A DNA stretch of 64,000 nucleotides from REEB95 sp035934235 (lineage in GTDB: Bacteria; Pseudomonadota; Alphaproteobacteria; ATCC43930; CGMCC-115725): the NCBI GenBank assembly GCA_035934235.1, contig DASYYB010000034.1, positions 1-64,000 on the forward strand. Direction: 5' to 3'. This document shows positions 53,672-63,077 of the stretch, piece by piece (position 1 is the first letter of the stretch; every line of letters starts with the position of its first letter). Below the pieces are notes generated by a model. It ran no database searches, had not been told where the DNA came from, and saw only the letters and a program-made list of their open reading frames with translations. Both the position numbers and the translations under genes were made by a program.

Positions 53672-54885
53672 GGCTGGCCCTTTCCGCGTTCGCGTTGGTG
53701 TCGTGCTCCGCCCTCAGCACCATAACGGGCGGCTCGACGCAGCCGCAAGCACCCGCGCCGACCCAGGCCGCACCAACCCAGGCCGCGCCGCTGCCGACGC
53801 AGCCTGCACAACCGACAGCGCCGACGCCAGCCGCGGAGGCGCCCGCACCCCCCGCGCCGTCGGGACCGCCACGCGTCGCGTTGTTGCTGCCGTTGTCGGG
53901 ACCGAGTGCGGCGTTCGGCGCCGCCATGCTCGACGCGGCGCAGATGGCGCTGTTCGACCAGCCCGACAGCGGCATCGCACTGTTGCCGCGCGACACCGCC
54001 GGCACGGCTGACGGCGCCGCGGCCGCCGCACGCGACGCCATCCAGCAAGGCGCGCGCATCATCGTCGGTCCGCTGCTCGCCGCCGAGGTCGAGGCGGTGA
54101 AGCCGATTGCGGCAGCGGCCAACGTGCCGGTGCTGGCGTTCTCGAATTCGATGACGGTCGCGGGCGGCGGCGTCTTCCTGCTCGGCTTCCAGCTGCAGCA
54201 GGAGATCGCGCGCGTCGTGCAATACGCAATCAGCAAAGGCCACACGCGGTTCGCCGTGCTGGCGCCGAATTCGCCGTACGGCAATCTGGCGATCGACGCA
54301 CTCAAGCAAGCCGTCGGCACCGGCGGCAACGCCAGCGTCGTGCGCGTCGCCACCTACGATCCGGATACGACCGACCTGGCGCCGATCGTGCAGAGTTTCG
54401 CCCAGAACAGCGATTTCGACGCCGTGCTGCTGCCCGAAGGCGGCACGCGATTGAAGCTGCTGGCGCCGCTTTTGCCGTATTACGGAGTCGACCCCGATAC
54501 CGTCAAATATCTCGGCACCGGGTTGTGGGACGAGCCGGGCCTCGGCGTCGAGCCGGCGTTGGCCGGCGGCTGGTACGCAGCGCCGGCGCAGGCGGCACGC
54601 GCCGATTTCGCCAGCCGCTACCACACGCTCTACAACCGCACCCCGCCGCGGCTCGCGACCTTGCCGTACGACGCGGTGTCGCTGGTGGTGACGCTGGTGC
54701 ATAACGGCGGCGATCTGTCGACTGCGGCGCTCACCAATCCCAACGGCTTTGCCGGCGTCGACGGCCTCTTCCGGCTGCAACCGAACGGCATCGCACAGCG
54801 CGGCCTTGCCGTGCTGCAAGTCGAGCGCGGCGAACCGTCGGTGGTCGATCCGGCGCCGACCGATTTCCGCAGTTTAGGCGAGTAG
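53596..54885 (+). CDS. LppC/LpoA-type penicillin-binding protein activator lipoprotein
   Basis: A 429-residue outer-membrane lipoprotein. TTG start at 53596 seven bases after GGGAG, a signal anchor WIAAWLALSAFALVSC with lipobox, a Pro/Ala/Gln-rich linker (about 50-90), then a periplasmic-binding-protein-like domain beginning RVALLLPLSGPSAAFG and ending near PNGIAQRGLAVL. In enterics LpoA activates PBP1A; in alphaproteobacteria the role is not established. Overlaps rsmI by 76 bases at its 5' end and hemW by 12 bases at its 3' end. Confidence 0.86.
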   Translation: MPVRFSFRVLRGSAPTRRPRLWIAAWLALSAFALVSCSALSTITGGSTQPQAPAPTQAAPTQAAPLPTQPAQPTAPTPAAEAPAPPAPSGPPRVALLLPLSGPSAAFGAAMLDAAQMALFDQPDSGIALLPRDTAGTADGAAAAARDAIQQGARIIVGPLLAAEVEAVKPIAAAANVPVLAFSNSMTVAGGGVFLLGFQLQQEIARVVQYAISKGHTRFAVLAPNSPYGNLAIDALKQAVGTGGNASVVRVATYDPDTTDLAPIVQSFAQNSDFDAVLLPEGGTRLKLLAPLLPYYGVDPDTVKYLGTGLWDEPGLGVEPALAGGWYAAPAQAARADFASRYHTLYNRTPPRLATLPYDAVSLVVTLVHNGGDLSTAALTNPNGFAGVDGLFRLQPNGIAQRGLAVLQVERGEPSVVDPAPTDFRSLGE

Positions 54886-56019
54886 CTTTCCGAGGACGGC
54901 GTTGAGACGTTGGCGGCCGGCGGCTGTCGCGCACAGCGCATGCTCGTCCAAATCGACGAAGCCACCGTCGATCAGCGGCGGCAGGCGATCGCCGAAAGCG
55001 TCTTCGAAGCCCATGCCCGTCGCGGCGAAGAACCGGTCGCGGGCGACGCCTTCGGCCAGTCGAAGACCCATCATCACCAGTTCACCACGGCGTTCGTCCG
55101 GCGTCAGCCGGACGAATTCCTCGGTGCCGTGGCCGCGCGCCTCGACCGCGGCGAGCCAAGTTTCGGGCGCTTTCATCTGACGCGTCGCAAAGCGCGCCGG
55201 TCCGCTGGTGAGGCGGCCATGCGCGCCGGGACCAACGCCGAGATAATCCTGGCCGCGCCAATAGGCGAGATTATGGCGGCACTCCTGGCCGGGCCGCGCG
55301 TGGTTCGAGATCTCGTACGCCGGCAGGCCGGCGGCTTGGAGCGTTGCTTGCGTCGCCTCATAGAGCGCACCGGCGGTGTCTTCCTCGGGCAACGCGAAAT
55401 CGCCGCGCGCGAACGACGTGGCAAAGGCGGTGCCGGCTTCGATCGTGAGCTGGTAGACCGACAGATGATCGCCGGCGAACGCCAACGCGGCCGCGAGTTC
55501 GTTCGCCCAGGATTCCGGCGTCTGGCCCGGGCGGGCATAGATGAGATCGAAGGAAAAGCGCGGAAAGGTCGCACGCGCGAGTTCGACGGCGGCACGCGCC
55601 TCGCGCACGTCGTGGCCGCGGCCGAGAAACCGCAACGCATCGGCGTCGAGCGCCTGAACGCCGAGCGAGACGCGGCCGACGCCGGCATCGCGCAACGCGC
55701 GGAAACGGGCCGCCTCGACCGAGGTCGGATTGGCTTCGAGGGTGATCTCACAATCGACGGCCATCGTCCAATGCCGGCCGATTGCGTCGAGAATCGCCGC
55801 GACGGTCGCAGGATCCATCAGCGATGGCGTGCCGCCGCCAAAGAAGATGCTGGTGATCGTGGCGCCTTCGGTCTGTTCGGCCCACCACGCGAGTTCGGCC
55901 AACAGCGCCTGGCGCCACCGCGCCTCGTCGATGCGTTCGCGCACGTGGCTATTGAAGTCGCAATAGGGGCATTTCGACTTGCAGAACGGCCAATGGACAT
56001 AGACCGCGAGCGGACTCAT
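54874..56019 (-). CDS. hemW: Radical SAM haem chaperone HemW
   Basis: A 381-residue radical SAM protein that binds and transfers haem. The [4Fe-4S] cluster motif CKSKCPYC (Cys13, Cys17, Cys20) sits in YVHWPFC; IFFGGGTPSLMDP (about 59-71), RVSLGVQALD and a HemW-type C-terminal domain (YEISNHARPGQECRHNLAYW) follow. It lacks the extra N-terminal Cys of HemN. The ATG at 56017-56019 overlaps the rdgB stop by four bases. Confidence 0.94.
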   Translation of the reverse strand: MSPLAVYVHWPFCKSKCPYCDFNSHVRERIDEARWRQALLAELAWWAEQTEGATITSIFFGGGTPSLMDPATVAAILDAIGRHWTMAVDCEITLEANPTSVEAARFRALRDAGVGRVSLGVQALDADALRFLGRGHDVREARAAVELARATFPRFSFDLIYARPGQTPESWANELAAALAFAGDHLSVYQLTIEAGTAFATSFARGDFALPEEDTAGALYEATQATLQAAGLPAYEISNHARPGQECRHNLAYWRGQDYLGVGPGAHGRLTSGPARFATRQMKAPETWLAAVEARGHGTEEFVRLTPDERRGELVMMGLRLAEGVARDRFFAATGMGFEDAFGDRLPPLIDGGFVDLDEHALCATAAGRQRLNAVLGKLLA

Positions 56020-56627
56020 GCCGCGGCTCCGAAGCAGGCCGCGACCAGCTTGGCGAAGGCGCGGGCGCGATGGCTGATCGCGTGTTTGGCGGCGGGCGTC
56101 ATCTCGCCGAAGGTCTGGTGGCCGCCCTCGGGCACGAAGACCGGGTCGTAGCCGAACCCGTGCGTGCCGCGCGGCGGAAAGACGAGCGTGCCGTGGACCT
56201 CGCCGCGGAAGATCTCGACCGCGCCGTCCGGCCACGCCAGCGCGAGCACAGCGACGAACGCCGCGCGCCGGTTGGGCTTGCCGGCAAGCTCACGCTCGAT
56301 GCGTTGCATTGCCGCGGTAAAGTCTTTTTGCGGTCCGGCCCAGCGCGCCGAATAGATTCCCGGCGCGCCGCCGAGCGCAGCGACCACGAGGCCCGAATCG
56401 TCGGCCAGCGCCGGCAAGCCGCTAGCGTTCGCGGCGGCCACCGCCTTGAGCTGTGCATTCGCTTCGAAGGTTGTGCCGGTTTCCTCAGGCTCCGGCAGGC
56501 TGAGCGCGGCAGCACCGACGGCTTCGACGCCATAGGGCCGCAGCAACTCGGCGATCTCGACCAATTTGCCCGGATTATGCGTCGCGATCGCCAGGCGTCC
56601 CCCGGTGATGCGCCGCGTTTCAGCCAA
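56016..56627 (-). CDS. rdgB: XTP/dITP diphosphatase RdgB
   Basis: A 203-residue HAM1-family pyrophosphatase that removes deaminated purine nucleotides. Motifs: ATHNPGKLVEI (substrate loop), FEANAQLKA, ADDSGLVV (catalytic Asp), GFGYDPVF and AISHRARAF. The start is a TTG at 56625-56627, overlapping the rph stop by eight bases; the frame is open further upstream but lies inside rph and contains no better start. Part of rph-rdgB-hemW. Confidence 0.93.
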   Translation of the reverse strand: MAETRRITGGRLAIATHNPGKLVEIAELLRPYGVEAVGAAALSLPEPEETGTTFEANAQLKAVAAANASGLPALADDSGLVVAALGGAPGIYSARWAGPQKDFTAAMQRIERELAGKPNRRAAFVAVLALAWPDGAVEIFRGEVHGTLVFPPRGTHGFGYDPVFVPEGGHQTFGEMTPAAKHAISHRARAFAKLVAACFGAAA

Positions 56628-57342
56628 CGCCGACCGCCACGCGCTGGAGCTTGGCGAGCTCGGCGATGCCCTGACGCGCCAGCGCCAGCATCTCGCCGAA
56701 GCGCGCCTCGGCGAAGTGGCCCTTTTCCGCCGTCGCCTGGATCTCGACGATGCCGCCGGTGCCGGTGATGACGAAATTGGCGTCGGCGTCGGCGTTCGAA
56801 TCCTCGGCATAGTCGAGATCGAGCACCGGCTCGCCGGCGACGATCCCGCAGCTGACCGCGGCGACCGAATCGCCGAGCGGAAACGCCGTCAGCGCCGCCT
56901 GCGCCATCGGGCTCTTGAGCGCGAGATAGAGCGCGACGTAACTGCCGGTGATCGCGGCGGTGCGCGTGCCGCCGTCGGCCTGAAGCACGTCGCAATCGAT
57001 GCGGATCTGACGTTCGCCGAGCGCGTTGAGATTGGCGATGGCGCGCAATGAACGGCCGATCAGGCGCTGGATCTCGTGCGTACGGCCGGTTTGGCGGCCG
57101 CGCGCCGCCTCGCGCTCGGTGCGGGTGTGGGTCGAGCGCGGCAGCATGCCGTATTCGGCGGTGATCCAGCCGCGGCCGGTATTGCGCAGGAACGGCGGCA
57201 CCTTCTCTTCGACGGTAGCGCAGCACAGGACGCGCGTGTCGCCGAACGACGCCAGGCACGAGCCTTCGGCGTATTTGGCGACGTTCGGCTCGAGGCGCAC
57301 CAGACGCAAGTCGTTCGGAGCGCGGCCAGAGGGGCGCGGCAT
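56620..57342 (-). CDS. rph: Ribonuclease PH
   Basis: A 240-residue phosphorolytic exoribonuclease that trims the 3' end of tRNA precursors. CLASFGDTRVLCCATVEEKVPPFL, GWITAEYGMLPRSTHTRTERE, the arginine-rich QTGRTHEIQRLIGRSLRA and QADGGTRTAAITGSY are all RNase PH hallmarks. First gene of rph-rdgB-hemW, divergent from hrcA over about 98 bases. Confidence 0.96.
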   Translation of the reverse strand: MPRPSGRAPNDLRLVRLEPNVAKYAEGSCLASFGDTRVLCCATVEEKVPPFLRNTGRGWITAEYGMLPRSTHTRTEREAARGRQTGRTHEIQRLIGRSLRAIANLNALGERQIRIDCDVLQADGGTRTAAITGSYVALYLALKSPMAQAALTAFPLGDSVAAVSCGIVAGEPVLDLDYAEDSNADADANFVITGTGGIVEIQATAEKGHFAEARFGEMLALARQGIAELAKLQRVAVGVG

Positions 57343-57411
57343 GCTCGGTCCCTTTCACGGAGTGGCGGCAGGCAAGCTAATCCGCGGCGCCGCGCAGGAC
57401 AAGCGCTTGGG

Positions 57412-57440
57412 TTGACCCCAATGCCGGACCTCCCTAGATA
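57412..57440 (+). promoter_or_regulatory. Predicted hrcA promoter abutting the start codon
   Basis: TTGACC (57412-57417), a 17-base spacer, then TAGATA (57435-57440). The ATG of hrcA follows immediately at 57441, so a transcript would begin near 57447 and could only start translation at the GTG 57450 or later. Suggests either leaderless use of that GTG or that this pair is fortuitous. Confidence 0.45.
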
Positions 57441-58544
57441 ATGCGCGCCGTGCCCGACACTGGAACCAGCAAGCCCGCCTCGGTCAAATTGGCCACCGCG
57501 GACAGTTTCGCGATCGGCGAGCTCAATGAGCGCTCGCGGGAAATCTTCCGCATGATCGTCGACGCCTACGTCGAGACCGGCGAGCCGGTGGGCTCGCGCA
57601 CGCTCGCGCGGCGCAGCGCCCTCGACCTGTCGCCGGCGACGATCCGCAACGTCATGGCCGACCTCGAAGAGCAGGGCCTGCTCTTTGCCCCCCATACGTC
57701 CGCCGGACGGCTGCCGACCGAGGCGGGACTGCGTCTCTTCGTCAACGGCCTGTTGGAGCTTGGCGGAATATCCGAGGACGAGCGGCGCAACATCGAAGCG
57801 CAATGCGCCGCCGCCGGTAAAAGCCTGCCGCAGGCGCTCGAGCAGGCGACGTCGATGCTCGCCGGCCTGTCGCGTTGCGCCGGCCTGGTCATCGCGCCCA
57901 AGACCGAGCGCGCGCTGAAGCACGTCGAATTCGTGCCGCTGGCGCCGGGCCGGGCGTTGGTCGTGCTGGTGACCGAGGACGGATTGGTCGAGAACCGCAT
58001 CATCGACACGCCGACCGGCACGTTGCCGTCGTCGATGACGGCGGCGAGCAATTATCTCAACGCGCGCATGGTGGGCCGCACGCTCGACGAATCGCAGGCC
58101 GCGATCCTCGCCGAGATCGCCCAGCGCAAGGACGAGATCGACGAACTGACGGCGAAGCTGATCGCGGCCGGGCTGGCGTCATGGTCGGGCAGTCCGGCCG
58201 AAAGCGCGCTCATCGTCAAAGGCCAGTCGAAGCTGCTCGAAGACGTGACGGCGCTCGCCGATCTCGAACGGTTGCGCGCGCTGTTCGAGATGCTGGAAAC
58301 AAAAGAGGCGATGGTGCGTCTGCTCGACGCAACCCGCATCGGCGAAGGCGTGCAGATCTATATCGGCGCGGCGACGCCGCTTTTCGGCGTCACCGGCTGC
58401 TCGATGATCGTCGCGCCGTACACCAATTCGCGCGAGCAGATGGTAGGAGCGATCGGCGTCATCGGACCGACGCGGCTCAATTATGCGCGTATCATTCCGA
58501 TGGTCGATTACACCGCCAAGGTGATCGGCCGACTCATGGGTTGA
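57441..58544 (+). CDS. hrcA: Heat-inducible transcription repressor HrcA
   Basis: A 367-residue repressor of groE and other heat-shock genes. The winged-helix N-terminus is LNERSREIFRMIVDAYVETG, EPVGSRTLARRSALDLSPATIRNVMADLE and GLLFAPHTSAGRLPTEAGLRLFV, followed by the GAF-like dimerisation domain and a C-terminal IIPMVDYTAKVIGRLM. I list the ATG at 57441, but the promoter placement favours GTG 57450. grpE follows six bases after the stop. Confidence 0.94.
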   Translation: MRAVPDTGTSKPASVKLATADSFAIGELNERSREIFRMIVDAYVETGEPVGSRTLARRSALDLSPATIRNVMADLEEQGLLFAPHTSAGRLPTEAGLRLFVNGLLELGGISEDERRNIEAQCAAAGKSLPQALEQATSMLAGLSRCAGLVIAPKTERALKHVEFVPLAPGRALVVLVTEDGLVENRIIDTPTGTLPSSMTAASNYLNARMVGRTLDESQAAILAEIAQRKDEIDELTAKLIAAGLASWSGSPAESALIVKGQSKLLEDVTALADLERLRALFEMLETKEAMVRLLDATRIGEGVQIYIGAATPLFGVTGCSMIVAPYTNSREQMVGAIGVIGPTRLNYARIIPMVDYTAKVIGRLMG

Positions 58545-58549
58545 AGGAT

Positions 58550-59119
58550 ATGAACGGCGAAGACGCATTCGACAAACCGGCCGATGCGCAGCCCGAAGCT
58601 GCGCCCGAAGCGGCCACACCCGCAGCCAACGCAACGGTCACCCGGCTCGAAGCCGAGCTTGCGGAGAGCAAGGACCGTCTGCTCCGCGCGTTGGCCGAGA
58701 CGGAGAACCAGCGCCAGCGGCATCAGCGCGACCGCCAGGAGGCGCAGCGTTATGCCGCGTTCGAATTCGCGCGCGAGCTTTTGAACGTCGCGGACAACCT
58801 GCGGCGCGCCATCGACGCCGTGCCCGCGGCGGATTCGACAGCGCGCGGCGTCGTCGAGGGCGTCGCTGCGACCGAACGCGAGCTGCTCGCGATCTTCGAG
58901 CGCCACGGCGTCAAACGCGTCGAACCCAAGCTGGGCGAGCGTTTCGACCACAATGTGCACGAGGCGATGTTCGAGGTGCCGGGCGCGCCGCAGCCGCCGG
59001 GCACGATCGCCCAGGTGCTGCAACCGGGCTATGTCATGCACGACCGGCTGCTGCGGGCGGCTTTGGTCGGCATTTCCAAGGCGGCCACCAGCGCGGCGAC
59101 GTCGGAACGCGATACCTGA
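58550..59119 (+). CDS. grpE: GrpE, nucleotide-exchange factor for DnaK
   Basis: A 189-residue co-chaperone. An acidic Ala/Pro-rich N-terminus (1-28) leads to a long coiled coil (VTRLEAELAESKDRLLRALAE to about residue 75) and a C-terminal beta domain with GVKRVEPKLGERFDHNVHEAM and GYVMHDRLLRAALVGISK. It releases ADP from DnaK. The ATG at 58550 lies in TTGAAGGATATG, six bases after the hrcA stop; the two are co-transcribed. Confidence 0.95.
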   Translation: MNGEDAFDKPADAQPEAAPEAATPAANATVTRLEAELAESKDRLLRALAETENQRQRHQRDRQEAQRYAAFEFARELLNVADNLRRAIDAVPAADSTARGVVEGVAATERELLAIFERHGVKRVEPKLGERFDHNVHEAMFEVPGAPQPPGTIAQVLQPGYVMHDRLLRAALVGISKAATSAATSERDT

Positions 59120-59141
59120 AAATAGGCGGGAAAGCGCGCGC

Positions 59142-60485
59142 CTAGCGCGCGGTCGATTCCGGCAGCGACGCGGTTTGCGGCGCGCGCATGGCGGCCACGA
59201 GCTTCGGATCGAGCTTCGTCGCCTTGGCGAGATCGGCGACGGCGGCCTGGTGGTTGCCGAGCTGCTCGAGTGCAAACGCGCGACCGAGATAGGCCGAGGC
59301 GTATTTCGGCGCCAGCACGATGGCACGGTCGAAATCGGCGAGCGCGGCGGCGTAATCGCCGAGCAGGCCATAGGTCACGCCGCGATTGCGGTAGGGAAAC
59401 GGATCGCTCGGCACGAGAATGATGGCGTTGTCGTAGTCGGCCTTGGCTTCGTCGAACCGGTTCAGGGCGCGCAGCGCATTGCCGCGATTGTTATAGGCGA
59501 TGGCGACGTTGTTGAGGCTTTCGCCGTCGTTGGCGATCACTTGAGAACAGCCTTCGACGATGACCTCGGACGGAACGCCGCCGGTGCCGTTGCACAACTG
59601 TTCCCAATCGTGCAGCTGCGCCTTGGCCGAGCCGGGCACGAACAACAACGCCGTGATCGCGACCGCTGCCGGCATCGCGAGGCGCGCCAGCGCACGCCGG
59701 CGCTCGATCAATAAAATGGCCGGAACGGCGATGAGCAGCAGCGCGAGGCCGCTGGGCTCGGGCACGGGTGTCGGCGAGCCGCTGGGATCACTGACGGGGC
59801 CGCCGCCGGGACTGCCACCGGGACCGCCACCAGCGGTCGTGCCAGGACTGCCCGGATCGCTGCCGCCGGGATTGCTCGTGCCGGGATCGGTCGGCGTGGT
59901 GCCACCGCTACCGCCCGGCGTGCTGTTGCCGGTGAGACCAAAGGAATTGGGAATGAACATCGGGACGCCGTCGAACGGCGTCGGCCCGTCGCCGGCCGTG
60001 CTGCGGTCGTCGTTGCCGGCGTGGAATCCGTCGAACGCCAACTCGACGGCGTAATTGAAATCTGTGCCCGATCCGTGCATGCCGGCATCGGCGGCGATCA
60101 CGTTATGGACGATAGCGCGGCCGTCGCCGCCCCAGGTGCCGAGCGAGAAATACGGATTGTGATCGAGACCGCCGTTCGTCATCGAACGGCCCGCGGAATC
60201 GCGAAGGAGCGCCTGGAAATCGCCCATGCCATGCATCGGCTGACTGTTGGTGCCGGGCGACGCGCCGGCATTGTCGCCGTCGTCGCCCGGCCACACGCGA
60301 GCGATCGACGCCGCGTCCACCGACATGTCGCCCAACGGATCGAGCGTGATGCCTGCGCCGTGCGTCTCCATCGCCTCGAAGCCGTTGATCGGGAGAGCGC
60401 CGTCGACCGGCGCGGCGTGAGCGGGCGCGGCAAGCGCTACGGCGACGCTCGCAGTGAAAGCGGCAAGGAGCTGGGCGCGGGTCAT
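59142..60485 (-). CDS. PEP-CTERM protein fused to a secreted TPR protein
   Basis: A 447-residue protein in two parts. Part one: signal peptide (1-24, APAHA), a Gly/Asp-rich domain (25-185), a repetitive Gly/Pro/Ser/Thr linker (187-239), then a complete PEP-CTERM signal: VPEPSG (241-246), one hydrophobic helix and ERRR (261-264). Normally the protein would stop here. Part two continues with a second signal-like helix (271-286) and AKAQ (287-290), then Cys298/Cys313 and three TPR units (about 327-430, e.g. YNNRGNALRALNRFDEAKAD). No stop or ribosome site separates the parts. Ribosomal frame is uninterrupted. Confidence 0.78.
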   Translation of the reverse strand: MTRAQLLAAFTASVAVALAAPAHAAPVDGALPINGFEAMETHGAGITLDPLGDMSVDAASIARVWPGDDGDNAGASPGTNSQPMHGMGDFQALLRDSAGRSMTNGGLDHNPYFSLGTWGGDGRAIVHNVIAADAGMHGSGTDFNYAVELAFDGFHAGNDDRSTAGDGPTPFDGVPMFIPNSFGLTGNSTPGGSGGTTPTDPGTSNPGGSDPGSPGTTAGGGPGGSPGGGPVSDPSGSPTPVPEPSGLALLLIAVPAILLIERRRALARLAMPAAVAITALLFVPGSAKAQLHDWEQLCNGTGGVPSEVIVEGCSQVIANDGESLNNVAIAYNNRGNALRALNRFDEAKADYDNAIILVPSDPFPYRNRGVTYGLLGDYAAALADFDRAIVLAPKYASAYLGRAFALEQLGNHQAAVADLAKATKLDPKLVAAMRAPQTASLPESTAR

Positions 60486-60521
60486 GCGCCCAAAACTCTA
60501 TGGACCTCGAATTAAATCCTT

Positions 60522-60538
60522 CTTTATTTCGAATAAAG
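60522..60538. repeat. 7-bp inverted repeat upstream of the PEP-CTERM/TPR gene
   Basis: CTTTATT (60522-60528) and AATAAAG (60532-60538) around TCG, in an AT-rich stretch 37-53 bases before the ATG at 60485. Could be an operator or part of that gene's promoter; no regulator can be named. Confidence 0.4.
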
Positions 60539-60900
60539 CTTGAGTCGAATACGATCGAAATGTCGACATTCTTGACATCGAAACCCGCAGATCGCCGTCA
60601 CGCGATATCCGCAACACGCGGACCGCCGCTTAAATCAGACGGACGCACCGAATAATTGCAAACGGCGAGGACGCTGCAACGGTTCAAACCGCCGATCGCT
60701 CGTATTGAGCTCGCATTGAACAGTCGTGCCACGCTGGCGAGCCACCCTGGTCGAATTTGCCCGTCGACAGTCGCGCGCGGTATCGCCGTCGTACGACGCA
60801 GCGGCATCGCGTGATCGATGGCCTCGCGTTCGATGCAGTCACCGACCCGGTAGCGACGGGTTCGGATACCAGCGACCCGGCTGTTTTCGGCCGGCCACCT
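60539..60900. other. Non-coding interval between the PEP-CTERM/TPR gene and the dnaK promoter
   Basis: About 360 bases with no frame that shows family features or good codon use on either strand. It contains a small palindrome ATGTCGACAT near 60561 but no recognisable tRNA, CIRCE element or terminator. Confidence 0.5.
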
Positions 60901-60930
60901 CTTGAGCCCGATGGCCGGGTTACCCATGTA
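60901..60930 (+). promoter_or_regulatory. Heat-shock sigma (RpoH/sigma-32-type) promoter of dnaK
   Basis: CTTGAG (60901-60906) and, after 15 bases, ACCCATGTA (60922-60930). This matches the sigma-32 pattern CTTGAA, 13-15 bases, CCCCATNT, with CACCT just before the -35 as in the extended consensus. It gives a 5' leader of about 145 bases. Confidence 0.65.
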
Positions 60931-60961
60931 TGAGGCCGGAATCGGCCAGGGGCAGGCCAGG

Positions 60962-60982
60962 CGGACGTTGCAGCAACGTCCG
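60962..60982 (+). promoter_or_regulatory. Perfect 10-bp hairpin in the dnaK leader
   Basis: CGGACGTTGC (60962-60971), A, GCAACGTCCG (60973-60982). It lies in the predicted transcribed leader about 100 bases before the ATG. With a one-base centre it may form a tight RNA hairpin or be a DNA operator. It does not match CIRCE. Confidence 0.5.
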
Positions 60983-61084
60983 TCGGTCCATATATATCCC
61001 CTCGGCTTTCGGGACGATCCCCTTTAGAACCGGGGGTTCGAGCGGCGCTTCGGGCCGCGCGAATCCGCCGAAGGAGAGACATAT

Positions 61085-63007
<1,923 letters not shown>

Positions 63008-63022
<15 letters not shown>

Positions 63023-63039
63023 CGGCGCCGCGTTTTTTT
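63008..63039 (+). terminator. Intrinsic terminator-like attenuator between dnaK and dnaJ
   Basis: CGCGGC (63008-63013) pairs with GCCGCG (63027-63032) across a 13-base loop and is followed directly by seven T (63033-63039). The stem includes the last codons of dnaK. It probably lets only part of the transcripts continue into dnaJ. Confidence 0.6.
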
Positions 63040-63077
63040 CGTCGCCAGTGTGAACCCAAAAGCGTCATAACAAGGCG

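Noticed and set aside
61020..61060. GGGGGTTCGAG as the T-arm of a tRNA
   Set aside because: No acceptor stem, anticodon arm or D-arm can be folded around it.
60598..61082. Two possible small minus-strand genes before dnaK (109 and 132 codons)
   Set aside because: Amino-acid composition is irregular, no ribosome sites or family motifs are visible, and they run through the dnaK promoter and leader.
60486..61084. CIRCE element controlling dnaK
   Set aside because: No TTAGCACTC-N9-GAGTGCTAA-like pair is present in the interval despite the nearby hrcA.
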